From Bradyrhizobium sp. CCGB01 (lineage in GTDB: Bacteria; Pseudomonadota; Alphaproteobacteria; Rhizobiales; Xanthobacteraceae): a DNA stretch of 64,000 bases. Shown here one piece after another: positions 46,297-56,588 of this stretch. The notes under the pieces are model-generated. The model saw only the letters and a list, made by a program, of their open reading frames with translations. It had not been told where the DNA came from and did not search any database. The stretch covers positions 8,794,001 to 8,858,000 of the forward strand of contig NZ_JANADK010000001.1 of NCBI RefSeq assembly GCF_024199795.1, read 5' to 3'. Both the position numbers and the translations under genes were made by a program. Every line of letters begins with the position of its first letter. Within the stretch, counting starts at the first letter, position 1.

Positions 46297-46928
46297 GAGC
46301 TCTCGCCGCGCAACGCCCTTTGCTTTCGCCACACCTGCAGGTCAACCATGGCTTTGACGGTTGCTGCGAGAACGAGCGCGCAGAGCGCCACCTTGGAAAT
46401 TGTCTCCATCGTCCCCTCGATCAGCAGGCAATGGGCGACGCTCCCTGCGACGATGACGATCGCGAGGGGAATATGGATGATGCGCCAGGTGCGCAGCCGC
46501 AGACCCAAGCGCCGACGCAAGAGAGCCAGAAGCGCGACCGCGAAGATGGCCCACATGGCGGTCACGCCGAAGGGGGAGAACGGCGTCGGCGATGAAAAGG
46601 TCAGGGCATCGATCATGTCGGGCGGGCTGGTGATCCAGAGGCCGGCGACATGGATCACCACCGCCAGCACCAGCGCGCCGCCGATCCAGTGATGGGCACG
46701 CCGTCCACGATAAGCCGACAGTCCCGGCAAATATCCGCCGATCAGCAACGGCTGAACGAGCACAAGACCGAGGGCGATGATCCCGGCGAAGCCGGCCAGG
46801 ATGTAGACCGGACCGCGCCATGCGAGCTGCTCGCTGCCTGCCGCTGCGGCGATCGGCACGCCAACGGCCAAAGCAAGGGCGACCCAGATCAGGGTCGCCC
46901 GGGCCGATCTCCTCCCCTTCTCTTGCAA
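46293..46928 (-). CDS. ferric-reductase-like transmembrane protein
   Basis: 211 residues with about six membrane segments. Histidines at the membrane faces (HHWIGGALVLAVVIHVAGLWI; RIIHIPLAIVIVAGSVAHCLL) are the ferric-reductase-like heme-binding pattern. It could pass electrons across the inner membrane; no flavin domain is present, so the partner is not known. It lies 5 nt downstream of the Tat protein gene and probably forms a pair with it. Confidence 0.85.
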   Translation of the reverse strand: MQEKGRRSARATLIWVALALAVGVPIAAAAGSEQLAWRGPVYILAGFAGIIALGLVLVQPLLIGGYLPGLSAYRGRRAHHWIGGALVLAVVIHVAGLWITSPPDMIDALTFSSPTPFSPFGVTAMWAIFAVALLALLRRRLGLRLRTWRIIHIPLAIVIVAGSVAHCLLIEGTMETISKVALCALVLAATVKAMVDLQVWRKQRALRGESS

Positions 46929-46933
46929 CGCTG

Positions 46934-47437
46934 TCAGGCCGGCTGAAGGACGAAGTGCGCCTCGAGGCTGGTTTCCTTTGCGCTCCGCATCACCGGCCGC
47001 AGGAAGACGGTTTTGAATTCACCGCTGTCATAGGCGAGGTGACCATGCGGCTGGCCGAAGATCGGAATGATCTGCGGCATCTCGAGCCGGAATTTTCCGT
47101 CCTTGTCGGTGAGCGTGGCGCCGTGACTCTGCGGCTCGTGCTCCTGACCTTCGGTCGTGTGCGCCCAGATCTGGATGCGCTGCCCGGCAAGCGGAGCCCC
47201 GTCGCCGGCGCGGCGCACGGTACCGCTCATCCAGAAACCGCCCTTGCCGATCCGGTCCACGATCGCCGCGCCCTTGCGGTAGTTGTTCGCCCCGCCCGAC
47301 ATCGTCTCGGTCGGCGCGAGGCCATCCGCGCGGGCCGGCAACAGCAGCCCCGAAACCGCATTTGTCAAAACACCCGTTGCCAGGACGGAGCCGCCGGCAG
47401 CAAGGAGGCGGCGGCGGTTGAAGACGATCAGGGTCAT
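46934..47437 (-). CDS. Tat-exported intradiol dioxygenase-like protein
   Basis: 167 residues. The signal peptide is twin-arginine (NRRRLLAAGGSVLATG). The mature domain has the intradiol dioxygenase beta-sandwich layout (GKGGFWMSGTVRRAGDGAPLAGQRIQIWAHTTEG, HGATLTDKDGKFRLEMPQ, FGQPHGHLAYDSG). Some iron-ligand histidines and the family order are present but a full set of Tyr/Tyr/His/His ligands is not clear, so activity is uncertain. AGGAGG lies 8 nt upstream. Confidence 0.78.
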   Translation of the reverse strand: MTLIVFNRRRLLAAGGSVLATGVLTNAVSGLLLPARADGLAPTETMSGGANNYRKGAAIVDRIGKGGFWMSGTVRRAGDGAPLAGQRIQIWAHTTEGQEHEPQSHGATLTDKDGKFRLEMPQIIPIFGQPHGHLAYDSGEFKTVFLRPVMRSAKETSLEAHFVLQPA

Positions 47438-47724
47438 GTCGGTTCCTCCTGAACAACCGTGCAGTGGCTGCGCCGAGGGTACAACAACAAGCGCAAAACG
47501 CCCAGTTGAGACGAAGGCTCCCACAGGCCGCAATAACGGTGTTGTGAACCAGATACTGGCCATTCGAACGGGCCCCAGGATGGGGGGCGCGAAGCCCGTC
47601 GAAGCGCTCTCAGTTGACGAAGCAGGATGGGTTTCGCAAGCGCACTACCCATCCTGCGCGCTGACACTACATGTGACGCTCCAGCCGCGCATGATCGCGC
47701 AGATCCTCCACTCCGGCAGCCCCC

Positions 47725-48732
<1,008 letters not shown>

Positions 48733-48764
48733 GCGCGGGCACCACGCCCGTCATAGAGAGCGCA

Positions 48765-48862
48765 GCGAAGCAATCCAGACCGTTTGCCTGGCGGCAGTCT
48801 GGATTGCTTCGTCGCCAGCGCAAAATTGCCTCGCAATTTTGTCGCGAGCTCCTCGCAATGAC
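48765..48862. repeat. dispersed repeat with two hairpins
   Basis: GCGAAGCAATCCAGAC (48765-48780) and its complement GTCTGGATTGCTTCG form one arm pair; CAAAATTGC-CTC-GCAATTTTG (48821-48841) forms a second perfect hairpin. Located between convergent genes. Confidence 0.85.
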
Positions 48863-48871
48863 GAAGAGGCC

Positions 48872-49747
48872 CTAATCCGGGAAGCCGAACAGCTTTGCCG
48901 GATTGTGCACCAGGATCTTCTCCAACTCGGCATCGTCGGACGCGAAGCGGAACATCAACTCGAGCAGATCGGCGTCGTTCGGCGGCTGCTTGACGGAGAC
49001 CGGATGCGGCCAGTCGCTGGCCCAGACGCAGCGGTCGATGGCGGCTTCGATATAGGTGCGCGCGATCGGGATCACGTCGTCATAGGGAGGACCAACCTGC
49101 GAGGTCTTCTCGCCGAGCGAGAGCATGACCCAGAAATTGCCCTTCTTGAGCAGCTCCAGCATCTTGCGCAAATTCGGATCGTCCTTGCCATTCGCGGGCA
49201 CCGGCCGCGCCATGTGGTCGATCAGCACGGGCACGTCGAGGTTCTCGTACTTGGCGACGCTGGAGATGATGCCGTCCTTCTCCGGCTGGATTTTCACGTA
49301 CCAGCCGAGCTCGCGGATGCGTGCGATCGCACGTGCAAAGTCCTGGTCTGACAGCACCGCGCCCAGTTCCTGTCGAAAGCTGAAGCGCGCGCCGCGCACG
49401 CCGGCATCATGCAGTTTTGTGAGATAGGCATCGTTGGCCTCCGCGAACACCAGCGCGTTGGCGCAGCCACGATAGTTCGGGCCCATCGCGGCAAGGCCGT
49501 CGAGCACGACGGAATGATCCGCGCCGTAGGTCGTGGTCTGCACGATGATGCCGCGCTCGATGCCGAGCGTCTTGTGCACGCGCAGTGCCGCTTCCCACGT
49601 CGCGGTCGGCATCCGATAGGCCGCACCGGGACGCTCCGGATATTTGTCGATCGGACCCAGCACGTGAAACTGGCTGTCGACGGTCTTCGGCGGCGGTGCC
49701 TTGACCGGGCGGCGCGGATTGGGATCGAACGGCAGATAGGTCGGCAT
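48872..49747 (-). CDS. amidohydrolase (pyrone-dicarboxylate lactonase-like)
   Basis: 291 residues. DSQFHVLGP, VLIDHMARP and DRCVWASDWPHP place the metal-binding residues (His, His, Asp) as in PDC-hydrolase-type amidohydrolases. Last gene of the aromatic cluster; likely opens a lactone or hydrolyses a ring-fission product. Ribosome site moderate. Confidence 0.85.
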   Translation of the reverse strand: MPTYLPFDPNPRRPVKAPPPKTVDSQFHVLGPIDKYPERPGAAYRMPTATWEAALRVHKTLGIERGIIVQTTTYGADHSVVLDGLAAMGPNYRGCANALVFAEANDAYLTKLHDAGVRGARFSFRQELGAVLSDQDFARAIARIRELGWYVKIQPEKDGIISSVAKYENLDVPVLIDHMARPVPANGKDDPNLRKMLELLKKGNFWVMLSLGEKTSQVGPPYDDVIPIARTYIEAAIDRCVWASDWPHPVSVKQPPNDADLLELMFRFASDDAELEKILVHNPAKLFGFPD

Positions 49748-49761
49748 GCGCTATTGCTCCT

Positions 49762-50154
49762 TCAGTCGATCACGGCGGTGAAGTCGCACTGCACGAGTGC
49801 GCCGCCGTCCATGTTGTCCATCGGCAACGCGTGGCGTGCGGGACGCGAATGCTCGTCCGGAAACATCTTCAGCCACTCGACATTGACCGGACCGCGCTGC
49901 GTACGATCCTTCAGCCACACCGTCATCTTGATGATGTCGTCCGTGGTGCCGCCGGCGGCCTCCACCGTCGCCTTCATATGCGCGAACATGTTGGCGCATT
50001 GCGCGTCGAGGCTCGCGGGCATCGCGCCGGCCGCATCGCGGCCGAGGATGACGCCGGACATCACGAGATTGCCGATGCGGCAGGCGTTCGGGATCGGGTT
50101 GGCGTGCTTGAAGCCGCCGATATGGATGCTCTTGCGCCGCGTTTGGCCTGTCAT
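49762..50154 (-). CDS. RidA family protein
   Basis: 130 residues with ASLDAQCANMFAHMKATVEAAGGTTDDIIKMTVWLKDRTQRG and the conserved RPARHALP. RidA proteins deaminate reactive enamine/imine intermediates; in catabolic operons relatives act as 2-aminomuconate deaminases. That the target here is a pathway intermediate is inferred from position. Confidence 0.88.
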   Translation of the reverse strand: MTGQTRRKSIHIGGFKHANPIPNACRIGNLVMSGVILGRDAAGAMPASLDAQCANMFAHMKATVEAAGGTTDDIIKMTVWLKDRTQRGPVNVEWLKMFPDEHSRPARHALPMDNMDGGALVQCDFTAVID

Positions 50155-50178
50155 GGTGCGCTCCCTTTTATTGTTGGT

Positions 50179-50982
50179 TCAGACGAACTGGCACGACACC
50201 GAGCCGAAGGCGCCGTAGTCGGCGTGAAACGTGTCGCCGCGGCGGATGTCGACCGGACGCGTGAACGATCCCGCCAGCACCACCTCGCCGGCCGCGAGGT
50301 GTTCGTCATGCGGCGCGAGGCGGTTGGCGAGCCAGGCGATACCATTGGCTGGATGATTGAGCACGCCGGCGGCAAGCCCGGTCTCCTCGACCTCGCCGTT
50401 GCGGAACAAGAGCGCGCCGATCCAGCGCAGGTCCGCATCCAGGGGACGGAACGGCCGGCCGCCCAGCACCAGCGCGGCATTCGCCGCATTGTCCGAGATC
50501 GTGTCCATGACTTTTCGCGTCTTGCCGGTCTCGGGATCGACGCGATGCATGCGCGTTTCCAGGATTTCGAGCGCGGGCGTGACGTAGTCGGTGGCGTTGA
50601 GCACGTCGAAGATGGTGCAGTCGGGACCGCGCAGCGGCGCCTTCAGCACGAAGGCGAGCTCGACCTCGATCCGCGGCGCGTGAAAGCGGTCGAACGGAAT
50701 GGGCGTGGCGTCGGCATAGAACATGTCGGCGAACAGCACGCCGTAATCGGGCTCGGAGATGCCGACCGCATTCTGCATCGCCTTCGAGGTCAGGCCGATC
50801 TTGTGGCCCTTGATAACCCGGCCGCGGCCGAGCTGAAGCCTGGTCCAGGCGCGCTGGACGGCGTAGGCATCCTCGATGCTGAACTCGGGAAACTCCTTCG
50901 AGAACATCGGGATCAGCGCCTTGGTGCGCTCGGCCTCATCGAGGCGCGCGGCAAGGCGTTCGATCGTGGCGGCATCCAGCAT
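50179..50982 (-). CDS. hpaH: 2-oxo-hept-4-ene-1,7-dioate hydratase
   Basis: 267 residues, matching HpaH over its length: [84 protein letters not shown] and [20 protein letters not shown]. It adds water to an unsaturated C7 2-keto acid formed after meta-cleavage. Unlike most hpa clusters no ring-cleavage dioxygenase lies in the window. Confidence 0.9.
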   Translation of the reverse strand: MLDAATIERLAARLDEAERTKALIPMFSKEFPEFSIEDAYAVQRAWTRLQLGRGRVIKGHKIGLTSKAMQNAVGISEPDYGVLFADMFYADATPIPFDRFHAPRIEVELAFVLKAPLRGPDCTIFDVLNATDYVTPALEILETRMHRVDPETGKTRKVMDTISDNAANAALVLGGRPFRPLDADLRWIGALLFRNGEVEETGLAAGVLNHPANGIAWLANRLAPHDEHLAAGEVVLAGSFTRPVDIRRGDTFHADYGAFGSVSCQFV

Positions 50983-50985
50983 GGC

Positions 50986-51846
50986 CTAACGCTCCGCGGC
51001 GACGACGTTGCGCAGCACGCCGATGCCGCTCGACTCGACTTCGACGACATCGCCAACTTTCAGCCAACGCGGCGGATCGAAGCGGACGCCCGCGCCTGTC
51101 GGCGTGCCCGTCACGATCATGTCGCCGGGCTTCAGGGTCGCGAAGGTCGAGAGATAGGAGATCAGGAAATCGAACGGGAACATCAGCCGTTCGGTCGTGT
51201 CCTGCTGCCGCACCTCGCCGTTGACGCGCGTGACGATGTCGTGCGGCCCGCGCGGATCGAGCTCGTCCGCCGTGACGAGCCACGGGCCGATGCTGCCGGA
51301 ACGATCAAAGTTCTTGCCCTGGGTGACGTTGAACTTGCCGTGGCGCAACCAGTCGCGGATCGTGCCCTCGTTGCACAGCGTCATGCCGAAGATGTGCGCG
51401 AAGGCTTTTTCGCGCGGGATGTGACGGCCGCCCTGCCCGATCACGATGACGAGCTCGCCCTCATAGTCGAGCTGCTCGGACACCTTTGGCTTCTCGAGCG
51501 GCTGGCCGGAGCCGGTCATCGACGACATGCTGCGCACGAACAGGCTGGGATATTTGGGCAGGTCCGAATTGTCTTTGTATTCCGCGTTGCGCTCGGCGTA
51601 GTTGACGCCGATACACCAGAGCTTTTCCGGCGCCAGCACCGGCGGCAGCAGGACGAGCTTTTCCAATTCGTAATCGGGCGTCGCGCCGGCCACCGCTTCC
51701 TGCGCGTCGGCGAGCGCATTGGCGGCGATCAGCGCCTTCACGTCGGAGAAGTCGCGGCCGATCCGCTTCGTCAGATCGACCACGCCGCCCGCGACGGCCG
51801 CGCCGTAGCGCGGCTCTCCATCCACCAGATAGCTCACGAGTCGCAT
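50986..51846 (-). CDS. fumarylacetoacetate hydrolase family protein
   Basis: 286 residues. Family landmarks KLWCIGVNYAERNAEYKD, QLDYEGELVIVIGQGGRHIP, CNEGTIRDWLRHGKFNVTQGKNFDRSGSIGPWLV and DMIVTGTPTGAGVRFDPPRWLKVGDVVEVES are intact, including the metal-binding Glu pair. It may be a fumarylpyruvate hydrolase or a 5-carboxymethyl-2-hydroxymuconate isomerase/decarboxylase; sequence alone does not decide. GGAGAAC precedes 51846. Confidence 0.9.
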   Translation of the reverse strand: MRLVSYLVDGEPRYGAAVAGGVVDLTKRIGRDFSDVKALIAANALADAQEAVAGATPDYELEKLVLLPPVLAPEKLWCIGVNYAERNAEYKDNSDLPKYPSLFVRSMSSMTGSGQPLEKPKVSEQLDYEGELVIVIGQGGRHIPREKAFAHIFGMTLCNEGTIRDWLRHGKFNVTQGKNFDRSGSIGPWLVTADELDPRGPHDIVTRVNGEVRQQDTTERLMFPFDFLISYLSTFATLKPGDMIVTGTPTGAGVRFDPPRWLKVGDVVEVESSGIGVLRNVVAAER

Positions 51847-51890
51847 GGTTGTTCTCCAATGGTCTTCAGGCGCGGCCCAAGGCTGCGCGC

Positions 51891-52508
51891 TCAGTCTTTC
51901 GATTTGGGAGTCTGGAAGACGGTGTTCAGCGTCACGATCTCGCCGAGCCGGGCGTAGCGCGGTCCGCCGATGCGCGCGATCGGGTCGAGCGCCTTGGTCT
52001 CGACCTTGCCGTCGTTCACGAGGCCGTCGCGGATGTGGAGCATCACGACCTCGCCGACGATGAGCCGGCTCCGCGCCTCGCCGAACTCGAGGCATTGCCG
52101 GAAGCGGCACTCCATCGCGACCGGCGCAGCGCCAAGGCGTGGCACCTTGATGCGCTCGCTCGCGCGCGTTTCCAGGCCGAGCTCCGCGACCTCGCTGATT
52201 TCAGGCGGATGCTCGACGGAGCTGTCGTGCACCGCTGACATCAGCGGCGTATCGGCGATGTGGATCACATATTCCTCGGTGTCGAGGATGTTGTGCGCGG
52301 TGTCCTTGTAGTCGGCGCCCTTGCGGCCGACGCTGATGGCCAGCATCGGCGGCTTCTGCGAGACGAAGGTGAAGGCGCTGAACGGCGCGAGGTTGAGCAC
52401 GCCGCTGCGCGACAGGCTCGTCACCCACGCGATCGGGCGCGGCACCACGATGCCGGTCATCAGCCGGTAGATGCGCTCCGCGCCAAGCTCGGTGGGGTCG
52501 ATCCGCAT
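51891..52508 (-). CDS. flavin reductase family protein
   Basis: 205 residues. RIYRLMTGIVVPRPIAWVTSLSRSGVLNLAPFSAFTFVSQKPPML is the FMN-binding split-barrel start shared by flavin reductases. Could feed reduced flavin to a monooxygenase outside the window. Separated from the binding protein gene by 3 nt. Confidence 0.88.
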   Translation of the reverse strand: MRIDPTELGAERIYRLMTGIVVPRPIAWVTSLSRSGVLNLAPFSAFTFVSQKPPMLAISVGRKGADYKDTAHNILDTEEYVIHIADTPLMSAVHDSSVEHPPEISEVAELGLETRASERIKVPRLGAAPVAMECRFRQCLEFGEARSRLIVGEVVMLHIRDGLVNDGKVETKALDPIARIGGPRYARLGEIVTLNTVFQTPKSKD

Positions 52509-52511
52509 CGA

Positions 52512-53477
52512 TCAGTCAGCCTTGATGTTGGCCTTGCGCACGACCGGAATCCACTTGGCGTCCTCGCGCTCGAGATAGGCCTTGAACTCGTCCGGCGTCA
52601 TCGGCGTGGCTTCGCCGCCGAGCTTCTCGAACTTGTCGACCACGCCGGGGTCCTTCAGGATCGCGACCAGCGTCTCGTGCAACTTGTCGACGACAGGCGC
52701 CGGCGTGCCTGCGGGCGCGAACAGGCCCGTAAAGGTCTGGCCGTCTAAGTCCTTGTAGCCGAGCTCGGCGAAGGTCGGGACGTCGGGCAGCGACTTCAGG
52801 CGATGCGGGCTCGTCACCGCGAGCGCGCGGAACAGGCCGGCCTTGATGTGCTGGAGGCTGACCGTGAGCTGGTCGAACGCGAACTGCACCTGGCCGCCGA
52901 GCAGATCGTTGATCGCAGGCGCGTTGCCGCGGTAATGCGCGGTGACCCATTGCAGGTCGAGGTTCGACTGCATCAGCTCGCTGAGCAGGTGGTTGGTGGT
53001 GCCGGGACCGGGCGAAGCCATCGTCAGCTTGCCGGGCTCGCGCTTGGCGAGGTCGATGAATTCCTTGAAATTGTTTGCCTGCACCGACGGATGGACCTCG
53101 AGCACCAGCGGCGTCATCGAGATCGTCGAAATGGGAAGAAAGTCCTTCTTCCAGCTATAGGCCTCGCGCTTGTTGATTTCGGTCGCGAACAGCACCGGGC
53201 CGTTGGCGCCGACGAACAGCGTGTAGCCGTCCGGCGCAGATTTCGCGAAGGCTTCGCCCGCGATCATGCCGCCGGCGCCGGCCTTGTTCTCGATGATGAA
53301 GGGCTGGCCGAGCTTTTCCTGGAGCTTGTCGGCGATGATGCGCGCCGCGCTGTCGACGTTGCCGCCGGCCGGATAGGGCACGATCAGCTTGACGTTGCGC
53401 GCCGGCCATTGCTGGCCCGAGGCGGGTCCCGCCAGCATCGCGGCTGCGGCTGCTATGGCAATCCAGATTAATCTCAT
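52512..53477 (-). CDS. tripartite tricarboxylate transporter substrate-binding protein
   Basis: 321 residues. Signal peptide (IAIAAAAAMLAGPASGQ), then KLIVPYPAGGNVDSAARIIADKLQEKLGQPFIIENKAGAGG, the TTT-family start. No TctA/TctB permeases are adjacent, as for many orphan binding proteins of this family. GGAGG lies 8 nt before 53477. It probably binds an aromatic or dicarboxylic acid for this cluster. Confidence 0.9.
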   Translation of the reverse strand: MRLIWIAIAAAAAMLAGPASGQQWPARNVKLIVPYPAGGNVDSAARIIADKLQEKLGQPFIIENKAGAGGMIAGEAFAKSAPDGYTLFVGANGPVLFATEINKREAYSWKKDFLPISTISMTPLVLEVHPSVQANNFKEFIDLAKREPGKLTMASPGPGTTNHLLSELMQSNLDLQWVTAHYRGNAPAINDLLGGQVQFAFDQLTVSLQHIKAGLFRALAVTSPHRLKSLPDVPTFAELGYKDLDGQTFTGLFAPAGTPAPVVDKLHETLVAILKDPGVVDKFEKLGGEATPMTPDEFKAYLEREDAKWIPVVRKANIKAD

Positions 53478-53595
53478 GTTAACCTCCCGGCGGCGCTTCC
53501 AATTCACTTCGAGTGCCGTTGCCTGTCGTGCATGGCGCCCGATCGCGGCGCAATCTCCAGATGCGCGCTTTACCTGTCGAGCGAATTGTGGCGTT

Positions 53596-53616
53596 CTTGT
53601 CCATATTATGGACAAG
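53596..53616. promoter_or_regulatory. IclR-type operator overlapping the iclR start codon
   Basis: A perfect 9-bp inverted repeat CTTGTCCAT-ATT-ATGGACAAG; the right arm begins with the regulator's own ATG at 53608. Located in the divergent region between the IclR gene and the catabolic operon. Binding would directly block translation start or initiation of the regulator. Confidence 0.6.
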
Positions 53617-54402
53617 ACGCGCAAGCCCGCCAACAGTTCCGCAGAGCCGCGACAAGGTGCGCAGGCGATCCGGCGCGCGCTGGCCGTGCTGCGCATTCTT
53701 GCCGCAGGCCGCGAGGATGGTGTGCCATTGGCCGAGGTCGTGCGGGCAACCGGCCTCACCCGTCCGACCGTGCATCGCATCGTCCACGTGCTGATCGAGG
53801 AAGGCATCGTCGAACGGCATGGCAAGACTGGCCGCTACGCGATCGGCAACCAGGTGCCGGAGCTGGCGCTCGCAAGGGCGCGGCCCTCGCGGCTGCTGGT
53901 CGCCGCAACTCCGTCGCTGCGGCGCGCCTCCGCGGAGATCGGCGACACGCTGTTCCTGACGGTGCGGACCGGCAACGACACGCTGTGCGTCGATCGCAGG
54001 ATCGGCATCTATCCGATTCAGGTGCTGTCGATCGAGGTCGGCGCGCGCCGGCCGCTCGGCGTCTCCAGTGCAGGCGTTGCCATCCTCGCGGCGATGCCGG
54101 CGCAGGACGCGCGAAAAATCGTCGCAGCCAACGAGAAGAGATTTGAGTCCTACCGGACCGACGTTGCGACGGTGCTCGGCGAGGTCACCGCGGCGCGGCG
54201 GCTGGGATACGGTATGAGGGAGATCGGTCTCGTGCAGGGCACGAAATCGATCTCAACCTGGATCAAGACCCCGGACGGCCGCCCCGCCGCGGCGATGACG
54301 GTCTCTGCCGTTCGGACGAGGCTCGGTCCGCGCCGCGAGCAGGAAGTCGTGGAGATACTCTTGCGCGAGACAGGGATCATCGAGCACGCGATCGGCGGCT
54401 AG
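53608..54402 (+). CDS. IclR family transcriptional regulator
   Basis: 264 residues. Winged helix (AIRRALAVLRILAAGREDGVPLAEVVRATGLTRPTVHRIVHVLIEEGIVERHG) then the IclR effector domain (SSAGVAILAAMPA; GTKSISTWIKTPDGRPAAAMTVSAV). Divergent from the aromatic cluster, which it probably controls in response to a pathway intermediate. Confidence 0.9.
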   Translation: MDKTRKPANSSAEPRQGAQAIRRALAVLRILAAGREDGVPLAEVVRATGLTRPTVHRIVHVLIEEGIVERHGKTGRYAIGNQVPELALARARPSRLLVAATPSLRRASAEIGDTLFLTVRTGNDTLCVDRRIGIYPIQVLSIEVGARRPLGVSSAGVAILAAMPAQDARKIVAANEKRFESYRTDVATVLGEVTAARRLGYGMREIGLVQGTKSISTWIKTPDGRPAAAMTVSAVRTRLGPRREQEVVEILLRETGIIEHAIGG

Positions 54403-54499
54403 CGCTGCACGACATCACGCGACGCTGTCAATGGGCTGACTTGGCGCGCGGTTTTGTGGCACAACGACCGCCTCCGCCGACCGACCAACGAGGCCACGC

Positions 54500-55795
54500 A
54501 TGCCCGCGCCGAAACCGCCTGCCTTCGAGACCCTGAGCCTGCATGCGGGCCAGCATCCTGATCCCGCGACCGGCGCCCGCGCGGTGCCGATCTACCAGAC
54601 CACGTCCTACGTGTTCCAGGATTCCGACCACGCCGCCGCGCTGTTCAATCTCGAACGCGCCGGCCACATCTACACGCGCATCTCCAATCCGACCACCGGC
54701 GTGCTGGAGGAGCGGCTCGCGGCGCTGGAGGGCGGCGTCGGCGCGATCTGCACCGCGAGCGGCATGGCCGCGATGCATCTGGCCATCGCGACGTTGCTGA
54801 GCGCCGGCGACCACATCGTGGCGTCGAGCTCGCTCTATGGCGGCACCATCAATCTGCTGGCGCACACGCTGCCGCGTTTCGGCATTACCACCAGCTTCGT
54901 CAAGCCGCGCGATCTCGACGCATTCCGCGCGGCGATCAAGCCGAACACAAAGCTCGTGATCGGCGAGACCATCGGCAATCCCGGACTCGAGGTGCTCGAT
55001 ATTCCGGAGGTCGCGGCGATCGCGCATCAGGCGAAGATTCCGCTGCTGATCGACAACACCTTTGCCACCCCCTATCTCAGCCGCCCCATCGAGCTCGGCG
55101 CCGACATCGTCATGCATTCGGCGACCAAATGGATCGGCGGCCACGGCATCGCGATCGGCGGCGCCATCGTCGACGGCGGCCGCTTCGACTGGCGCGGCTC
55201 CGGCAAGTTCGGCGTGCTGACCGAACCCTATGGCGGCTATCACGGCATCGTCTTCGACGAGCAGTTCGGCACGAGCGCCTTCATCATGCGCGCGCGCACC
55301 GAGGGCCTGCGCGATTTCGGCGCCTGCCTGTCGCCGACCAACGCCTTCCAGCTCTTGCAGGGTGTCGAGACGCTCGGCGTGCGCATGGACCGGCACATGC
55401 AGAACACGCACCTGGTGCTGGAAGCATTGAAAGCCAACAAGGCCGTCGACTGGGTGCTGCATCCCTCGCTCGAGGACCACACAGACTATCAGCTCGCAAA
55501 ACAGCTGCTGCCGCGCGGCGCGGGCTCGATCGTCTCCTTCGGCATCAAGGGCGGGCGGCCCGCGGGCCGCAAGTTCATCGAAAGCTTGCGCATGATCAGT
55601 CATCTCGCCAATGTCGGCGACGCCAAGACGCTGGTGATCCATCCGGCCTCGACCACGCATCAGCAAATGGATGCCGAGCAGCTCAAGGCCGCCGGCATCG
55701 GCGAGGAGCTGGTGCGGCTGTCCGTCGGTATCGAGACGGCGTCCGACATCATCGACGATCTCGCCCAAGCGCTACGCATCTCGCAAAAGGTCTGA
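54500..55795 (+). CDS. metY: O-acetylhomoserine aminocarboxypropyltransferase/cysteine synthase
   Basis: 431 residues. PLP-binding Lys210 in HSATKWIGGHG; family core PIYQTTSYVF, RISNPTTGVLEERLAALEGGVGA, LLIDNTFATPYLSRPIELGAD and VVIHPASTTH. Forms homocysteine from O-acetylhomoserine and sulfide. The downstream hydrolase lies 4 nt after the stop. Confidence 0.92.
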   Translation: MPAPKPPAFETLSLHAGQHPDPATGARAVPIYQTTSYVFQDSDHAAALFNLERAGHIYTRISNPTTGVLEERLAALEGGVGAICTASGMAAMHLAIATLLSAGDHIVASSSLYGGTINLLAHTLPRFGITTSFVKPRDLDAFRAAIKPNTKLVIGETIGNPGLEVLDIPEVAAIAHQAKIPLLIDNTFATPYLSRPIELGADIVMHSATKWIGGHGIAIGGAIVDGGRFDWRGSGKFGVLTEPYGGYHGIVFDEQFGTSAFIMRARTEGLRDFGACLSPTNAFQLLQGVETLGVRMDRHMQNTHLVLEALKANKAVDWVLHPSLEDHTDYQLAKQLLPRGAGSIVSFGIKGGRPAGRKFIESLRMISHLANVGDAKTLVIHPASTTHQQMDAEQLKAAGIGEELVRLSVGIETASDIIDDLAQALRISQKV

Positions 55796-55799
55796 CGCC

Positions 55800-56582
55800 A
55801 TGAAGCTTTCCGTCAACGGCACTGATGTGTTTGTCGCGACCGGCGGCTGCGACTTCGACAAGTCCCTGCCCACGGTCGTCTTCCTCCATGGTGCCGGTTT
55901 CGATCGTTCGACCTGGGCGCTGCATACGCGCTGGTTCGCCCATCACGGCTTTGGCGTGCTGGCGCCTGATCTCCCCGGCCATGGCCGCTCGGCCGGGCCT
56001 TCACTGGGAAGTATCGCCGAGATGGCCGACTGGACGGCGGCGCTGCTTGATGCCGCCGGCGTGGCCAAGGCGCATCTGATCGGCCACTCCATGGGATCGC
56101 TGATCTCGCTAGAGACGGCAGCGCGTCACCCCGACAAGGTCTCGGCGCTGAGCCTGATCGGCACGGCCGCGACCATGACGGTCGGCCCGGATCTGCTCAA
56201 GGCCGCTGAAGCCAACTCGCAGGATGCAAACGATATGGTGTCGATCTGGGGCCTCGGCTTCAACGCCGAGCTCGGCGGCAGCCTCGCACCGGGCCTGTGG
56301 ATGCATGGCGGCGCGCAGGCGGTGCTTCAAGCTTGCGAGCCGGGTGTGCTGTTCAGGGATTTATCCGCCTGCAATTCTTATGCGAACGCACTCGCGGCTG
56401 CCGCGAGCGTCAAGGTGCCTGCGACGCTCGTCCTCGGCGAGCGGGACATGATGACGCCGGTGAAGGCCGGCAAGGCGCTCGCCGCGGCGATCCCGCATGC
56501 GAAGACCGTCGTGGTGCCGGGCGCGGGCCACATGATCATGGCCGAGCGTCCGGATGAGTTACTGGCAGCGCTGAAGGGCTGA
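55800..56582 (+). CDS. alpha/beta hydrolase
   Basis: 260 residues. FLHGAGFDRSTWALHTRWFA, catalytic Ser in GHSMGSLISLE, Asp in LVLGERDMMTP and His in GAGHMIMAE. Start at 55800 is 4 nt after metY, suggesting translational coupling; longer frames start inside metY. Function unknown; could act on a metY-linked ester such as an acyl-homoserine derivative. Confidence 0.9.
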   Translation: MKLSVNGTDVFVATGGCDFDKSLPTVVFLHGAGFDRSTWALHTRWFAHHGFGVLAPDLPGHGRSAGPSLGSIAEMADWTAALLDAAGVAKAHLIGHSMGSLISLETAARHPDKVSALSLIGTAATMTVGPDLLKAAEANSQDANDMVSIWGLGFNAELGGSLAPGLWMHGGAQAVLQACEPGVLFRDLSACNSYANALAAAASVKVPATLVLGERDMMTPVKAGKALAAAIPHAKTVVVPGAGHMIMAERPDELLAALKG

Positions 56583-56588
56583 GTCCTC

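Noticed and set aside
49831..51957. Long plus-strand frame opposite RidA/HpaH/FAH
   Set aside because: Antisense to three recognised families.
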